NCBI RefSeq assembly: GCF_022808675.1
Contig: NZ_JAKZKV010000002.1
Location: 248,001-312,000, forward strand
DNA: 64,000 nt
From: Parabacteroides sp. FAFU027
GTDB taxonomy: Bacteria > Bacteroidota > Bacteroidia > Bacteroidales > UBA7332
Direction of reading: 5' to 3'
In this document: positions 45,875-56,554 of the stretch, in pieces
How the letters are laid out: every line of letters starts with the position of its first letter
Position numbering within the stretch: the first letter of the stretch is position 1
The notes under the pieces: model-generated
What the model saw: the letters and a program-made list of their open reading frames with translations, nothing else
Database searches by the model: none
Told to the model about the DNA's origin: nothing
Translations under genes and position numbers: made by a program

Positions 45875-46414
45875 TCACTCCACCAGCAAAAAAGCAAAGC
45901 GGGTAATCTCCGTCATCTTATCGCTGAACTCATTAATCTGCATCCCGGTGTTCTTCACAGTTTGGAAAACATCCACCGCCATAGCTTCGGGACTGGGCTT
46001 TGCACGGTGCTTATTGTGACAGCCGATGCGATTATGGGAACATTTCTTACACGAATTGCAGCAGGTATGATTGAGCAGGAAGGCTTTTACGAATCCTTTG
46101 CGGAACACCATCCGTTCAAGATCAAGCAACCGGGTTGTCATCAGTTCCGACCATTCCGCCTGCTTAAAGTCATTATCTGGGCCAATCTCTTTCCGCAATT
46201 TAATGATCAGGCCACTGCTGTATTCATTGAAAAACGCACGGCAATCTTCCACAGAAGGGGTATTTGGCGGACAGGCCCCCAACCCGTAATCGGGACAGCC
46301 AAAGGTACACTTCATGCGCACCCATTGTGCAACTACGATTTCTTTTGGATTCATCCAGCAATATTCGGTAAAACCTTGCTGGGAGAGGAGGGTTTGGATT
46401 TGGGTGTGGGGCAT
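45875..46414 (-). CDS. DUF2284 cysteine-rich metal-binding protein
   Basis: 179 residues. Cysteine clusters CTFGCPDYGLGACPP near residue 40 and HTCCNSCKKCSHNRIGCH around 120 match DUF2284, a predicted Fe-S or metal-binding family. The AKPSPEAMAVDVF segment is also family-typical. The protein is cytoplasmic with no assigned reaction. The frameshifted gene ends eight bases upstream on the same strand, so they may share a transcript. Confidence 0.8.
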   Translation of the reverse strand: MPHTQIQTLLSQQGFTEYCWMNPKEIVVAQWVRMKCTFGCPDYGLGACPPNTPSVEDCRAFFNEYSSGLIIKLRKEIGPDNDFKQAEWSELMTTRLLDLERMVFRKGFVKAFLLNHTCCNSCKKCSHNRIGCHNKHRAKPSPEAMAVDVFQTVKNTGMQINEFSDKMTEITRFAFLLVE

Positions 46415-46422
46415 AAGGATCT

Positions 46423-47021
46423 TTAATGATTGATATCTATTGTATTGGAATTGCTAGTCAAAAACTCTCTTTGTTTTTCAAAGATACCGTCTCTCCACTT
46501 TATCACAATATCCAAAAGCCATTTCACAGTCGAAATATCCTCATTTAATAAAGACAGTCCCTCTAAAATCAAAGTATCCTCATATCTTTCATCTCTTTTT
46601 TTAGAATACCTCAAAAGATTCAATTTGTCTAATACTACATTGGTTTTTCGTGTAATGAACCTTCATCATGGCTGTGCTTAAAGTAATTCGCAAGTGCGAT
46701 TATTAAACGTATCTGATTGATTTCATTTACAATAGGCATTGAGCCTAAATCATAATATTCGTGCTTCTTTGTATATCCTAGAAACTTTGCTTCTAGAAAA
46801 TCCACACAGCATTTATTGATATAATTCTGAAGACTTAATAAAGCAACTCCATAAATCAACTCTGTTTCTTCTCTGAAAAAATCTCCATCATACCAATTAA
46901 ACTCATTCAATTTTGATTCAAATATTTTGAGAGAGTTATCAAATCCTTCAAATAAACCTTCTAAGCCTTCAATTCTAATATCCGGTTCAAACCAATAACG
47001 AAGTTTTTGTTGTGTTTCCAT
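46423..47021 (-). pseudogene. Frameshifted hypothetical all-helical protein
   Basis: Two adjacent minus-strand frames form one protein if a single A is restored in the run of five A (46644-46648): ANYFKHSHDEGSLHEK then TNVVLDKLNLLRYSKKRD. The start is probably the ATG at 47021 (METQQKLRYW); the frame further upstream is minisatellite. The joined product, about 199 residues, is helical with FREETELIYGVALLSLQNY and STVKWLLDIVIKW. Family not recognised. The lesion could be a real mutation or an assembly error in a homopolymer. Confidence 0.6.
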
Positions 47022-47169
47022 AGTTGTAGGTATTTTGATTAAGTCTCCTATTCTATTCAAATAAAGATTCTGTAGAATGATGTTCGATTTACAAATATAC
47101 CCAAACCCATGAGCAAAAACAATCCCTATATTATGCAATATACATTCACCTGACAAAGTGTCTTCCCCT

Positions 47170-47379
47170 CTGACTCTCATGAAAATCAACCTGACAAAGT
47201 TAGAAAAGGCTCCGACACTCATAGAAATCAGTCTGACACTCATAGAAATCGTGTTTACAGTCATCGAAATGATCCTGGCACTCATAGAAAGGGCTCCGAC
47301 ACTCATAGAAATCGGTCTGACAATCATAGAAAGGGCTTTGACAGACATCGAAATCATGTTGACACACATAGAAATCACA
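47170..47379. repeat. 21-bp minisatellite (10 units), heptad-phased
   Basis: Ten 21-base units such as CCGACACTCATAGAAATC + 3 bases (47212, 47296) and CTGACACTCATAGAAATC + 3 (47233), degenerating at both ends. Because 21 is divisible by three, several frames stay open; plus-strand translation gives heptads like APTLIEI, GLTIIER. There is no ribosome-binding site or convincing start, so it is treated as non-coding. It lies between the frameshifted gene and parE. Confidence 0.85.
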
Positions 47380-47531
47380 CCGGCAGAAATGGTGGTTTTC
47401 CCTGCTCAAAAAGCACCTATTCCTACCCTTCCCGAGAAAAACAAGACATAATCTCAGATCCTGCTGATAAAGCCCCTCTCCACTCCCGTTTTCATCCCCT
47501 TTTTTCCTTGATTTACAGTTGATATTTTTCT

Positions 47532-47539
47532 TATCTTTG
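47532..47539 (+). promoter_or_regulatory. Bacteroidota promoter for parE
   Basis: TATCTTTG (-7) with TTG (-33) 21 bases further upstream; the ATG at 47562 follows 22 bases later. Confidence 0.65.
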
Positions 47540-47561
47540 CGTGATTAAAGCGCTACATTCT

Positions 47562-49418
47562 ATGGACGAAATTCTAAACAAGCCTCAAACCGAATATATT
47601 GAAGATGATATTAAGACCCTTGACTGGCAGGAGCACATCCGCCGCCGTCCGGGGATGTATATCGGTAAGCTGGGGGACGGTACTTATTCTGACGACGGTA
47701 TCTATGTATTGTTGAAAGAAGTACTCGACAACTCGGTGGACGAATTCATGATGGGTAACGGTAAAACCATTGACGTTCAGATTGCTGACGGTGTGGTAAA
47801 AGTACGTGACTACGGTCGCGGTATTCCCCTCGGAAAGGTCGTTGACGTCTCTTCCAAAATGAATACCGGAGCCAAATACGACTCCAAAGCCTTTAAGAAA
47901 TCGGTAGGTCTTAACGGGGTCGGTATCAAGGCGGTGAATGCGCTTTCCACCCGTTTCTTCATCAGCAGCCACCGTGAAGGTGAAATGAAAAGCGTGGTGT
48001 ACACCGCCGGTCAGATTGTGGAGGAGTTTCCATTGGCCTCAACCACCGAAGCCAACGGTACCTACATCGAGTTTGAACCGGACAACACCATTTTCAAAGA
48101 CTTCAAATACAAGGACGAATATGTGGAAGGATTGTTGAAAAACTACGTCTTCCTCAACTCCGGCCTCACCATCGTCTATAATGGCAAACGCTACTTTTCC
48201 AAGAACGGATTGGTCGATTTGCTCAACGAATACATGACTTCCGAACCGTTGTACCCCATCATTCACCTGAAGGGAGAAGATATCGAAGTCGTGATCACCC
48301 ACGCCAACCAAAACGGCGAAGAGTATTACTCCTTCGTCAACGGTCAGCACACCACCCAGGGCGGTACGCACCTGACAGCCTTCAAGGAGGCGGTATCGCG
48401 CACCATCAAGGAGTTTTACAACAAAGGCTTCGAATACGGGGATATCCGCAACGGTCTGGTGGCCGCCATCAGCGTAAAGGTGGAGGAGCCGGTCTTCGAA
48501 TCACAGACCAAGACCAAGCTGGGCTCCAAAGACATTGGTCCTGATGGCCCTACCGTCGCGAAATTCGTAGGCGATTTCCTTAAAAAGGAGCTGGACAACT
48601 TCCTGCACAAAAACGGGGAAACGGCAGACATCTTGCTTCACAAAATCCAGGAGTCGGAGAAAGAGCGCAAGGCCATGGCCGGCATCACCAAGATTGCCCG
48701 CGAACGCGCGAAGAAGGCCAACCTTCACAACCGCAAACTCCGCGATTGTCGCTTCCACTTCAATGATGTCAAAGGGGAAAAAGGGGAATACTCCAGCATC
48801 TTCATCACCGAGGGAGACTCGGCGAGTGGTTCCATTACCAAAAGCCGGGATGTGGAAACACAGGCGGTATTCAGCTTGAAAGGAAAACCCTTGAACACCT
48901 TCGGCCTGACCAAAAAGGTGGTTTACGAGAATGAAGAGTTCAACCTCCTGCAGTCAGCGCTCAATATCGAAGAAGGCCTTGACGGACTCCGCTACAACAA
49001 GGTGATTATCGCTACCGATGCCGACGTGGACGGTATGCATATCCGCCTGTTGCTGATTACCTTCTTCCTCAACTTCTTCCCGGAACTGATAAAAAAAGGG
49101 CACGTTTACATCCTGCAAACGCCTCTGTTCCGCGTTCGGAATAAAAAAGAGACCTTCTATTGCTACTCCGAAGAAGAGCGACTGAATGCCCTCAGCAAAC
49201 TGGGTGCGAATCCCGAGATCACCCGATTCAAAGGTTTGGGAGAGATTTCGCCCGATGAGTTTAAACACTTTATCGGACAGGACATGCGTCTCGACCCCGT
49301 TTCGTTGAAAAAAGAGGACCTTGTGAAAGAACTTCTCGAGTTCTATATGGGAAAAAACACCATGGAACGACAAAACTTTATTATTGATAATCTGGTTGTA
49401 GAAGAAGACGTTGTTTAA
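47562..49418 (+). CDS. parE: DNA topoisomerase IV subunit B
   Basis: 618 residues from the ATG at 47562 (MDEILNKPQ). GHKL ATPase motifs: [18 protein letters not shown] and [14 protein letters not shown]. Transducer Lys in [27 protein letters not shown] and [15 protein letters not shown]. The compact length and TOPRIM without a long insertion fit ParE of Bacteroidota rather than GyrB. It forms the heterotetramer with ParC (not in the window) that decatenates chromosomes. A strong hairpin follows before coaD. Confidence 0.88.
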   Translation: MDEILNKPQTEYIEDDIKTLDWQEHIRRRPGMYIGKLGDGTYSDDGIYVLLKEVLDNSVDEFMMGNGKTIDVQIADGVVKVRDYGRGIPLGKVVDVSSKMNTGAKYDSKAFKKSVGLNGVGIKAVNALSTRFFISSHREGEMKSVVYTAGQIVEEFPLASTTEANGTYIEFEPDNTIFKDFKYKDEYVEGLLKNYVFLNSGLTIVYNGKRYFSKNGLVDLLNEYMTSEPLYPIIHLKGEDIEVVITHANQNGEEYYSFVNGQHTTQGGTHLTAFKEAVSRTIKEFYNKGFEYGDIRNGLVAAISVKVEEPVFESQTKTKLGSKDIGPDGPTVAKFVGDFLKKELDNFLHKNGETADILLHKIQESEKERKAMAGITKIARERAKKANLHNRKLRDCRFHFNDVKGEKGEYSSIFITEGDSASGSITKSRDVETQAVFSLKGKPLNTFGLTKKVVYENEEFNLLQSALNIEEGLDGLRYNKVIIATDADVDGMHIRLLLITFFLNFFPELIKKGHVYILQTPLFRVRNKKETFYCYSEEERLNALSKLGANPEITRFKGLGEISPDEFKHFIGQDMRLDPVSLKKEDLVKELLEFYMGKNTMERQNFIIDNLVVEEDVV

Positions 49419-49429
49419 TAAATCTGCGG

Positions 49430-49475
49430 AAGCTTTTCCAAAGTTTGAAACTTTGGAAAAGCTTTTACTTTTTTC
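49430..49475 (+). terminator. Terminator between parE and coaD
   Basis: AAGCTTTTCCAAAGTTT and its exact reverse complement meet at a single G (effective stem about 15 bp), followed by TTACTTTTTTC. Confidence 0.75.
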
Positions 49476-49493
49476 AACCACAATCCATCATTC

Positions 49494-49937
49494 ATGCCAA
49501 AAAAAATTGCAGTTTTCCCGGGCACATTCGACCCTTTCACCACCGGTCACGAAGCTTTGGTTCGCCGGGGATTGACTTTTCTTGATGAAATAATCATTGC
49601 CATCGGTGTCAATGAATCGAAAAAGACCTGGCAGTCACTCGATGAACGCCTCAAAACTATTTCCCGAATCTATGCCGACGAGCCTCGCGTAAAAGTAATT
49701 CCCTACGACGGACTTACCATTGACTTTGCCGTTGAACATAATGCCAAAATCATCCTCCGTGGTATCCGCTCCACGACCGACCTGGAATACGAAAAGCTAA
49801 TGGCCGACGTCAATCGCAAGGTTTCCGGTATTGAAACCGTTCTGCTGATTACCGAACCCGAATTTGCCCATATCAGCTCATCAGTCGTTCGCGAACTTCA
49901 GCGTTACGGAAAAGACATCAGTCAGTTCCTTCCCTGA
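49494..49937 (+). CDS. coaD: Phosphopantetheine adenylyltransferase
   Basis: 147 residues. The nucleotidyltransferase signature is GTFDPFTTGHEAL (TxGH at 17-19); RGIRSTTDLEYE and the ISSSVVRELQRYG loop complete the active site. It transfers AMP from ATP to 4'-phosphopantetheine, the penultimate step of coenzyme A synthesis, as a cytoplasmic hexamer. Length is slightly under the usual 160 residues but all motifs are present. The order parE-coaD-S41 protease is conserved in Bacteroidales. Confidence 0.92.
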   Translation: MPKKIAVFPGTFDPFTTGHEALVRRGLTFLDEIIIAIGVNESKKTWQSLDERLKTISRIYADEPRVKVIPYDGLTIDFAVEHNAKIILRGIRSTTDLEYEKLMADVNRKVSGIETVLLITEPEFAHISSSVVRELQRYGKDISQFLP

Positions 49938-49977
49938 TTTACACAGACTTTACATAAACAAAATATTTATACCAAGC

Positions 49978-51711
49978 ATGAAACGCACCTTTATCACTCT
50001 GGCATTGCTACTCGCCATCTCCATTTGCGGAATGGCTCAATCCCAATCGGCAGCGATGCGCAAACTATCCATGACGGAATATGCCATTCAGAATCTATAC
50101 GTAGATAAGCTGGACGAGAATAAACTGACCGAAGATGTCATCGAGGCCATACTCAAGAAGCTGGACCCACACTCTTCATACATGAACGTGGAAGAGACAA
50201 AGCAAATGAATGAACCCCTCCAGGGAAACTTTGAAGGTGTCGGCATTCAGTTTAATATGCTGAACGATACGTTATTTGTCATCCAGACCATTCCGGGGGG
50301 ACCATCAGAGAAAGTAGGCATCATGGCCGGTGACCGTATTATTATGGTCAATGACACTTTAGTGGCCGGCGTGAAGATGAAAAACACCGACATCATGAAG
50401 CGTCTGCGGGGCAAAAAAGGCTCTATCGCAGCTGTTAAGGTACTTCGCCGCGGAGTGAACGGACTGGTTGAATTCCGCATCGTTCGGGATAAGATACCCA
50501 TTTACAGCCTGGATGCCTCCTATATGGTGGACAAAAATACCGGTTACATCAAAATCAACAAGTTTGCTGCCACAACCTACGATGAGTTCCTCAAAGCAAT
50601 GAGAGACCTCAGAAAAAAAGGGATGAAGAATCTTATTCTTGACCTCGAAGACAACGGAGGCGGATACCTGACTGCTGCTACCAACATGGCCGATGAGTTC
50701 CTCAAAGACGACCAGTTGATCGTTTACACGCAAGGTTACCACCAGTCAAGAGATGAAAGCATCGCTACAAAAAAAGGTGAATTTGAGACCGGCAAACTGG
50801 TGGTGATGATTGATGAAAACACGGCATCGGCCAGTGAGATTGTCAGCGGAGCTATCCAGGATTGGGACCGCGGAGTGATTGTGGGCCGCCGCAGCTTTGG
50901 TAAAGGATTGGTTCAGCGCCCCATTCCTCTGCCTGACGGTTCTATGATACGTCTGACAGTGGCACGTTATTATACTCCTTCAGGCCGCTGCATCCAGAAG
51001 TCTTATGAAGATGGAATCGATAAGTATAAAAAAGACCTGATTGACCGTTACAACAAAGGCGAACTGGTTCACGCAGACAGCATCCACTTCCCAGATTCAC
51101 TCAAAGCATTCACCAAAATCAATCGCCGCATTGTATATGGTGGTGGTGGTATTATGCCTGACTACTTTGTGCCAATGGATACTGCACGCTACACCGTATT
51201 CTACATCAATCTGGTGGCTAAAGGCATTCTGAACAAATACTGCATCAGCTATTTTGATGACCATCGCAATGAGTTCAAGGAGAAATATCCAACTTTCGAA
51301 GCCTTCGACAAAGGATTTAACGTGACCGATGAGATGATTGACCAGTTGCTTACCGAAGCAAAAAAAGACAAGGTTGTTCCCAACGATACCGCTTACGCTA
51401 AGAACAAGTTACGCACCGAGGTCGAACTCAAAGCCACACTGACTAAAGATCTGGGCTATACTCCTTCTGACGAAGTGGTTAAATACATGTTGAAAGATAT
51501 GCAGGCCAAACTTAATGACAAAGCGGAGAAAGACGAAATGATTAAAACCAAGCCGTTGCTCCAGAACCAGATTAAGGCGTTGATTGCCCGCGACCTGTTC
51601 GATATGACTGCCTATTTCCGCGTTATCAACAGTGACAGCGACAGCTTTAAGAAAGCAGTGGAAATCATCAACAACGAAAAACAATACAACAAACTGCTGA
51701 AGAAATTGTAA
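49978..51711 (+). CDS. S41-family C-terminal processing peptidase
   Basis: 577 residues from the ATG at 49978 (MKRTFITLALLLAISICGMA signal peptide); an earlier in-frame ATG lies inside coaD. PDZ domain about 75-165 (GVGIQFNMLNDTLFVIQ), protease core with catalytic Ser in ENTASASEIVSGA and Lys in RRSFGKGLVQ. The C-terminal helical region (about 420-577) is longer than in classical CtpA. A periplasmic Ser/Lys protease that trims or degrades envelope proteins. It lies 40 bases after coaD. Confidence 0.88.
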   Translation: MKRTFITLALLLAISICGMAQSQSAAMRKLSMTEYAIQNLYVDKLDENKLTEDVIEAILKKLDPHSSYMNVEETKQMNEPLQGNFEGVGIQFNMLNDTLFVIQTIPGGPSEKVGIMAGDRIIMVNDTLVAGVKMKNTDIMKRLRGKKGSIAAVKVLRRGVNGLVEFRIVRDKIPIYSLDASYMVDKNTGYIKINKFAATTYDEFLKAMRDLRKKGMKNLILDLEDNGGGYLTAATNMADEFLKDDQLIVYTQGYHQSRDESIATKKGEFETGKLVVMIDENTASASEIVSGAIQDWDRGVIVGRRSFGKGLVQRPIPLPDGSMIRLTVARYYTPSGRCIQKSYEDGIDKYKKDLIDRYNKGELVHADSIHFPDSLKAFTKINRRIVYGGGGIMPDYFVPMDTARYTVFYINLVAKGILNKYCISYFDDHRNEFKEKYPTFEAFDKGFNVTDEMIDQLLTEAKKDKVVPNDTAYAKNKLRTEVELKATLTKDLGYTPSDEVVKYMLKDMQAKLNDKAEKDEMIKTKPLLQNQIKALIARDLFDMTAYFRVINSDSDSFKKAVEIINNEKQYNKLLKKL

Positions 51712-51720
51712 TTGCACGTA

Positions 51721-51800
51721 GAGACGCAAGATTTTGCGTCTCTATCCAAATATGCAAAAAAATGAGCCATTCCGTAGTTAGCGGGATGGCTCATTTCTTT
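51721..51800 (+). terminator. Two hairpins after the S41 protease gene
   Basis: GAGACGCAA-GATT-TTGCGTCTC (51721-51742) and AAATGAGCCAT ... ATGGCTCATTT (51760-51796) followed by CTTTT. The second looks like the functional terminator. Confidence 0.65.
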
Positions 51801-51854
51801 TAGTAATCAGAAATATTGTCTCATATAACCTTTACACTACTCCCCCCCATTTTA

Positions 51855-51957
51855 TGTAATTACAATTACACCAAACACCCAAAATAGACTATTTTGTAAT
51901 TACGTTTACACAAACAACACAAGTCAACCTGTATTGTAAGTATAATTACACAAAACC
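51855..51957. repeat. Three palindromic sites at exact 40-bp spacing
   Basis: TGTAATTACAATTACA (51855), TGTAATTACGTTTACA (51895) and TGTAAGTATAATTACA (51935), each followed by CAC/CAA-rich bases (ACCAAACA, ACAAACAA, ACAAAACC). The first is a perfect palindrome. The 24-base gaps between sites are otherwise mostly dissimilar. It lies between convergent genes; no cas genes are nearby. Confidence 0.7.
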
Positions 51958-51958
51958 A

Positions 51959-52007
51959 AAAAGCGGAAACCTGAGACTCAAACCTCATGTTTCCGCTTTT
52001 TCTTTCT
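51959..52007. terminator. Bidirectional terminator before the exporter gene
   Basis: AAAAGCGGAAAC pairs with GTTTCCGCTTTT across 18 bases; T runs are present on the plus strand and, by symmetry, on the minus strand after the exporter stop (52049). Confidence 0.7.
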
Positions 52008-52048
52008 AGTAAAGACGTGGCATGCCGCGTCTCTACATTCGTATGTTA

Positions 52049-53878
52049 TCAGAAACTCTGCATATCACACAACCGTTTGTAGTATCCATCCAGTTCAATC
52101 AACTCGTCATGGCGGCCACGCTCCACGATTTCACCTTCATGCATTACACAAATCAGATCGGCATTCTTAATCGTGGAAAGACGGTGAGCAATCACTATAG
52201 AAGTACGGTTACGCATCAGGTTCTCGATCGCATCTTGCACCAAACGTTCCGATTCGGTATCCAGCGCTGATGTTGCTTCGTCCAAAATCAGGATTGGTGG
52301 GTTTTTCAGAATTGCACGCGCAATACTCAGGCGTTGGCGTTGGCCTCCCGAAAGCTTACAGCCACGGTCACCGATGTTGGTTTCGTAACCTTGCTCAGAG
52401 GAAACGATAAACTCGTGTGCATTGGCAATCTTCGCAGCCTCGATGACTTGCTCCATAGTTGCATTTTCCACCCCGAAAGCAATGTTATTGAAGAAGGAAT
52501 CATTAAACAGAATTGCCTCCTGATTCACATTCCCCATCTGCGCTCGCAGGTCATGGATACGATATTGACGGATATCATTTCCATCCAGGTAAATGCCACC
52601 CTCCACAACATCGTAGAAACGGGGAATCAAATCCACCATGGTCGATTTCCCTGAACCGGACTGACCTACCAAAGCGATTGATTTACCTTTTGGAATCTCA
52701 AGATTGATATTCTTCAAGACCCATTCGCTGTTGTATCTGAAGTACATGTTTCTGAACTCGATTTTTTCAGAAAACTCTTTTAACTCAAGCGGTTGTACCG
52801 GATCTTTGATTTCATTTTCCGCCTTCAGGATCTTGTCGATTCGTTCCATCGAAGCCATCCCTTTCTGGATAGAATATGCTGCTTTTGACAGATCTTTGGC
52901 CGGATTGATAATGCTATAAAAGATAACCAGATAATAAATAAAGGTAGCAGCATCAATGCTACTGGAATGATTAAGAATCAGCAATCCTCCGAACCAAAGT
53001 AAAATCGCAATGGTGATAGTGCCCAGAAATTCACTCATCGGGTGAGCCATGGACTGTCGGCGGTTGATTTTTACCGTCGTTTTACGGAAGAGATTATTCT
53101 GGTGGTCAAAACGGATTTTAATTTTCTCTTCAGCATTGAAAGCTTTGATAATACGCAATCCGCCAAGAGTCTCTTCGAGTTGTGCCATCAGTTCGCCCCA
53201 CTGGTTCTGACCTTCCAGCGATTTACGCTTCAGCTTTTTCCCTACCTGCCCCATGATGTATCCGCTTACCGGCAACAGGGCAAATACGAACAAAGTCAAT
53301 TGCCAGCTAATTAAAAACATAGTAATCAGGTAAAAGATAATGTAAACCGGGTTTTTGAACACCATGTCAATAGAGCTCATTACCGAGTTTTCCACCTCAT
53401 TGACGTCTCCACTCATCCGGGCTATAATATCCCCTTTTCGCTCATTCGAAAAGAAACCGATATGCAATCCGGTGATTCGACTAAAAATTGAATTCCGGAT
53501 ATCCCGTACCACACCAGTACGCAACGGAATCATATTGTATAGCGCCATATAGGCTGTCCCGGTTTTCAGTAAAGTCATGAAAATAAGCAGTACTCCAAGC
53601 AGCATCAATACATATCCGCCACCGTGTGTTTGCATCATATCGGTAACATAGAAATAGAAGTTGTTGATAAACTTGTCTTTAAACGAGCCGACACTGTCCC
53701 AGGCGACAAAATGATATTTGCTTTTATTGATTCCAAACAGGATTTGCAGAATTGGAATAATCAATCCAAAAGAAAAGATACTGAATACAGCCGAAAGGAT
53801 ATTGTTGAAAATATTGAGGAACAAGTACTTTTTATACGGCGGCACCAGCCGGAGCATTACCTTAATAAACTCTTTCAT
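52049..53878 (-). CDS. MsbA-like ABC exporter (fused membrane and ATPase domains)
   Basis: 609 residues. Six-helix exporter domain about 1-330, ATPase domain 365-609 with Walker A GQSGSGKST, signature LSGGQRQR, Walker B ILILDEATSALD and switch His in IVIAHRLS. The half-transporter works as a homodimer in the inner membrane. MsbA-type lipid A flipping is the likeliest role in a Gram-negative, but peptide or drug export cannot be excluded. It is transcribed alone from a promoter near 53976. Confidence 0.85.
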   Translation of the reverse strand: MKEFIKVMLRLVPPYKKYLFLNIFNNILSAVFSIFSFGLIIPILQILFGINKSKYHFVAWDSVGSFKDKFINNFYFYVTDMMQTHGGGYVLMLLGVLLIFMTLLKTGTAYMALYNMIPLRTGVVRDIRNSIFSRITGLHIGFFSNERKGDIIARMSGDVNEVENSVMSSIDMVFKNPVYIIFYLITMFLISWQLTLFVFALLPVSGYIMGQVGKKLKRKSLEGQNQWGELMAQLEETLGGLRIIKAFNAEEKIKIRFDHQNNLFRKTTVKINRRQSMAHPMSEFLGTITIAILLWFGGLLILNHSSSIDAATFIYYLVIFYSIINPAKDLSKAAYSIQKGMASMERIDKILKAENEIKDPVQPLELKEFSEKIEFRNMYFRYNSEWVLKNINLEIPKGKSIALVGQSGSGKSTMVDLIPRFYDVVEGGIYLDGNDIRQYRIHDLRAQMGNVNQEAILFNDSFFNNIAFGVENATMEQVIEAAKIANAHEFIVSSEQGYETNIGDRGCKLSGGQRQRLSIARAILKNPPILILDEATSALDTESERLVQDAIENLMRNRTSIVIAHRLSTIKNADLICVMHEGEIVERGRHDELIELDGYYKRLCDMQSF

Positions 53879-53975
53879 GCGTGGGGTTTACAGTTGTTTA
53901 ATAGTTTGATTTATCTGTGAAAATCAGTCGCATCAATGTCATCTGTGTCTCTGCTTTATCACATCGAAAAGCCGA

Positions 53976-53983
53976 CAAAATTA
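53976..53983 (-). promoter_or_regulatory. Bacteroidota -7 element for the exporter gene
   Basis: Minus-strand TAATTTTG, about 97 bases before the ATG at 53878. Confidence 0.45.
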
Positions 53984-54040
53984 GGAAATTAAATCGACTT
54001 AGCTAAAGAGGTGACGGATTTAGGATGAGATATAAGATTT

Positions 54041-54116
54041 ATAAACGCAAAGGCGCCAAAGCGCAAGGTTTTTTCCCAATGTAAAAGAGAGAACCTTTGC
54101 GTCTTAGCGCCTTGGT
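54041..54116. repeat. Imperfect inverted repeat after the sulfhydrylase gene
   Basis: GCAAAGGCGCCAAAGCGCAA and a partner reading CTTTGCGTCTTAGCGCCTT form a long imperfect stem. It probably ends the minus-strand sulfhydrylase transcript. Similar wording is common as a dispersed repeat. Confidence 0.5.
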
Positions 54117-54129
54117 ATTAAATCAAATA

Positions 54130-55458
<1,329 letters not shown>

Positions 55459-55465
55459 TCAGATA

Positions 55466-55473
55466 CAAAAATA
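55466..55473 (-). promoter_or_regulatory. Bacteroidota -7 element for metY
   Basis: Minus-strand TATTTTTG, 49 bases before the metY ATG. Confidence 0.5.
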
Positions 55474-55631
55474 GGATTAAATTGGGTTGGTTATTCCCCA
55501 TCGTCCGGTTTTCATCGTTTATATCAGTAGTCCCGAGATTTTAAGTCGCAGACTCACGATAAAGATTAGACACAAAACCGATGGTATGAACACATTCTGA
55601 TATTTATCATCCCTGTTTCATCGGAATAATT

Positions 55632-56217
55632 TAGACATTCTACCGCTCCCCTTTCCTATACCTGTCCCTATACTTGAATATAGGTTGATTATAGGTAATT
55701 CTAAGGTTATCTCATGGATATCCCATAGATAACCTATATTATATAATTATATGGGATATCTATGGAGAAAATATGAGTAAAGGAAAAGACTATCTATATT
55801 AAATCTTATTGAAAGGTATAATCAACCTATAAGCAAACCTTGAAGAAGCCGTTCAATTAATGCCACATTTGAAGAGTAAAAAAGAAAGCGTTCCATTTTA
55901 GAATGGAGGCACTCCACCTTAGCCAACCACAAACGATTCGAATGGAGGATATATGCTGATAAGACTGAAAAAGAAGATATGGCCTCCGGTTATCCACTGG
56001 TGCCAGATATTGGAATAGAATCGGGAAAGGTAAATGCGACAGGTTAAATGGGGAAGATGAAACAAACCGGAACGAGAAGAATACAGAAGATGCTCTCAGA
56101 GGGTAAAACGGTTGTGTTGCTTTTGCGAAATAGTGATTTGATGACTTGAAGTCATCCAGTCACTTACGTCTGTAATATTTTCTATACGGGATAGCATTTA
56201 CCTTCTTCTGCCAGCAC
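55632..56217. repeat. Duplicated rnz 3' flank, distal copy
   Basis: Aligns with 60426-60965 along its length (CCTTTCCTATACCT ... TGCCAGCAC) with scattered substitutions and small indels. It carries the last 11 codons and stop of rnz in frame (56182-56217, minus: VLAEEGKCYPV against VLAEEAKCYPI in rnz). Inside, perfect 15-base arms TATAGGTTGATTATA (55679) and TATAATCAACCTATA (55817) face each other. Confidence 0.85.
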
Positions 56218-56290
56218 GCCGTTCGGCGAATGGCTCTGCCTTCGTCGTCATAAAATCAAGGCCTCCGGCCTTACTGTTAAGGTAAAAGAA
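56218..56290. repeat. Family B dispersed repeat, copy 3
   Basis: GCCGTTCGGC, CTTCGTCGTCATAAAATC, palindromic AAGGCCTCCGGCCTT. It directly joins the rnz tail fragment. Confidence 0.75.
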
Positions 56291-56401
56291 TTCCATAACC
56301 CTCTGGCTATGCCATCACCCTACTGATGTTGTTTTCGGATCGGAACTCAAAAACAACAAAACTACATGAGTTATCACACTTATTCACACCGCTGAAATAG
56401 C

Positions 56402-56450
56402 AGCGGCTCCAATCTTATTGACTGAAGCCGCCTTCTTTTTTTTTCACTTA
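56402..56450 (+). terminator. Terminator-like hairpin before the IS graveyard
   Basis: GCGGCT-CCA pairs with TGA-AGCCGC around ATCTTATTGAC, followed by nine T. The gene it once served is not evident. Confidence 0.5.
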
Positions 56451-56460
56451 GCGATACATT

Positions 56461-56530
56461 GCCAGCCTGGAGGCTGGCTTTTAGTAATGCCGATAGCAGA
56501 GCTATCACCAAACTACTTAACTGCGGTTAC
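56461..56530 (+). repeat. Double-hairpin dispersed repeat (family A), copy 4
   Basis: GCCAGCC / TGGA / GGCTGGC (56461-56478) and GATAGC / AGA / GCTATC (56492-56506). The second stem again differs from the other copies by paired changes. Confidence 0.75.
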
Positions 56531-56554
56531 ACCTTTCGCCGAATCGGGGGAACT

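Larger units (their letters stand above)
55474..56417. other. Intergenic region dominated by repeats
   Basis: 55474-55631 is AT-rich with no gene. The remainder is the rnz-flank duplication (55632-56217) and a family B repeat (56218-56290). 56291-56400 shows nothing. Confidence 0.5.

Noticed and set aside
47158-47451. Plus-strand frame encoding LTLIEI heptads as a coiled-coil gene
   Set aside because: GTG start inside the array, no Shine-Dalgarno, and degenerate edges; kept as a finding but not as a gene.
51855-51957. Possible CRISPR array
   Set aside because: Only three imperfect 16-base palindromes, 24-base gaps too short for spacers plus repeat, no cas genes or leader.
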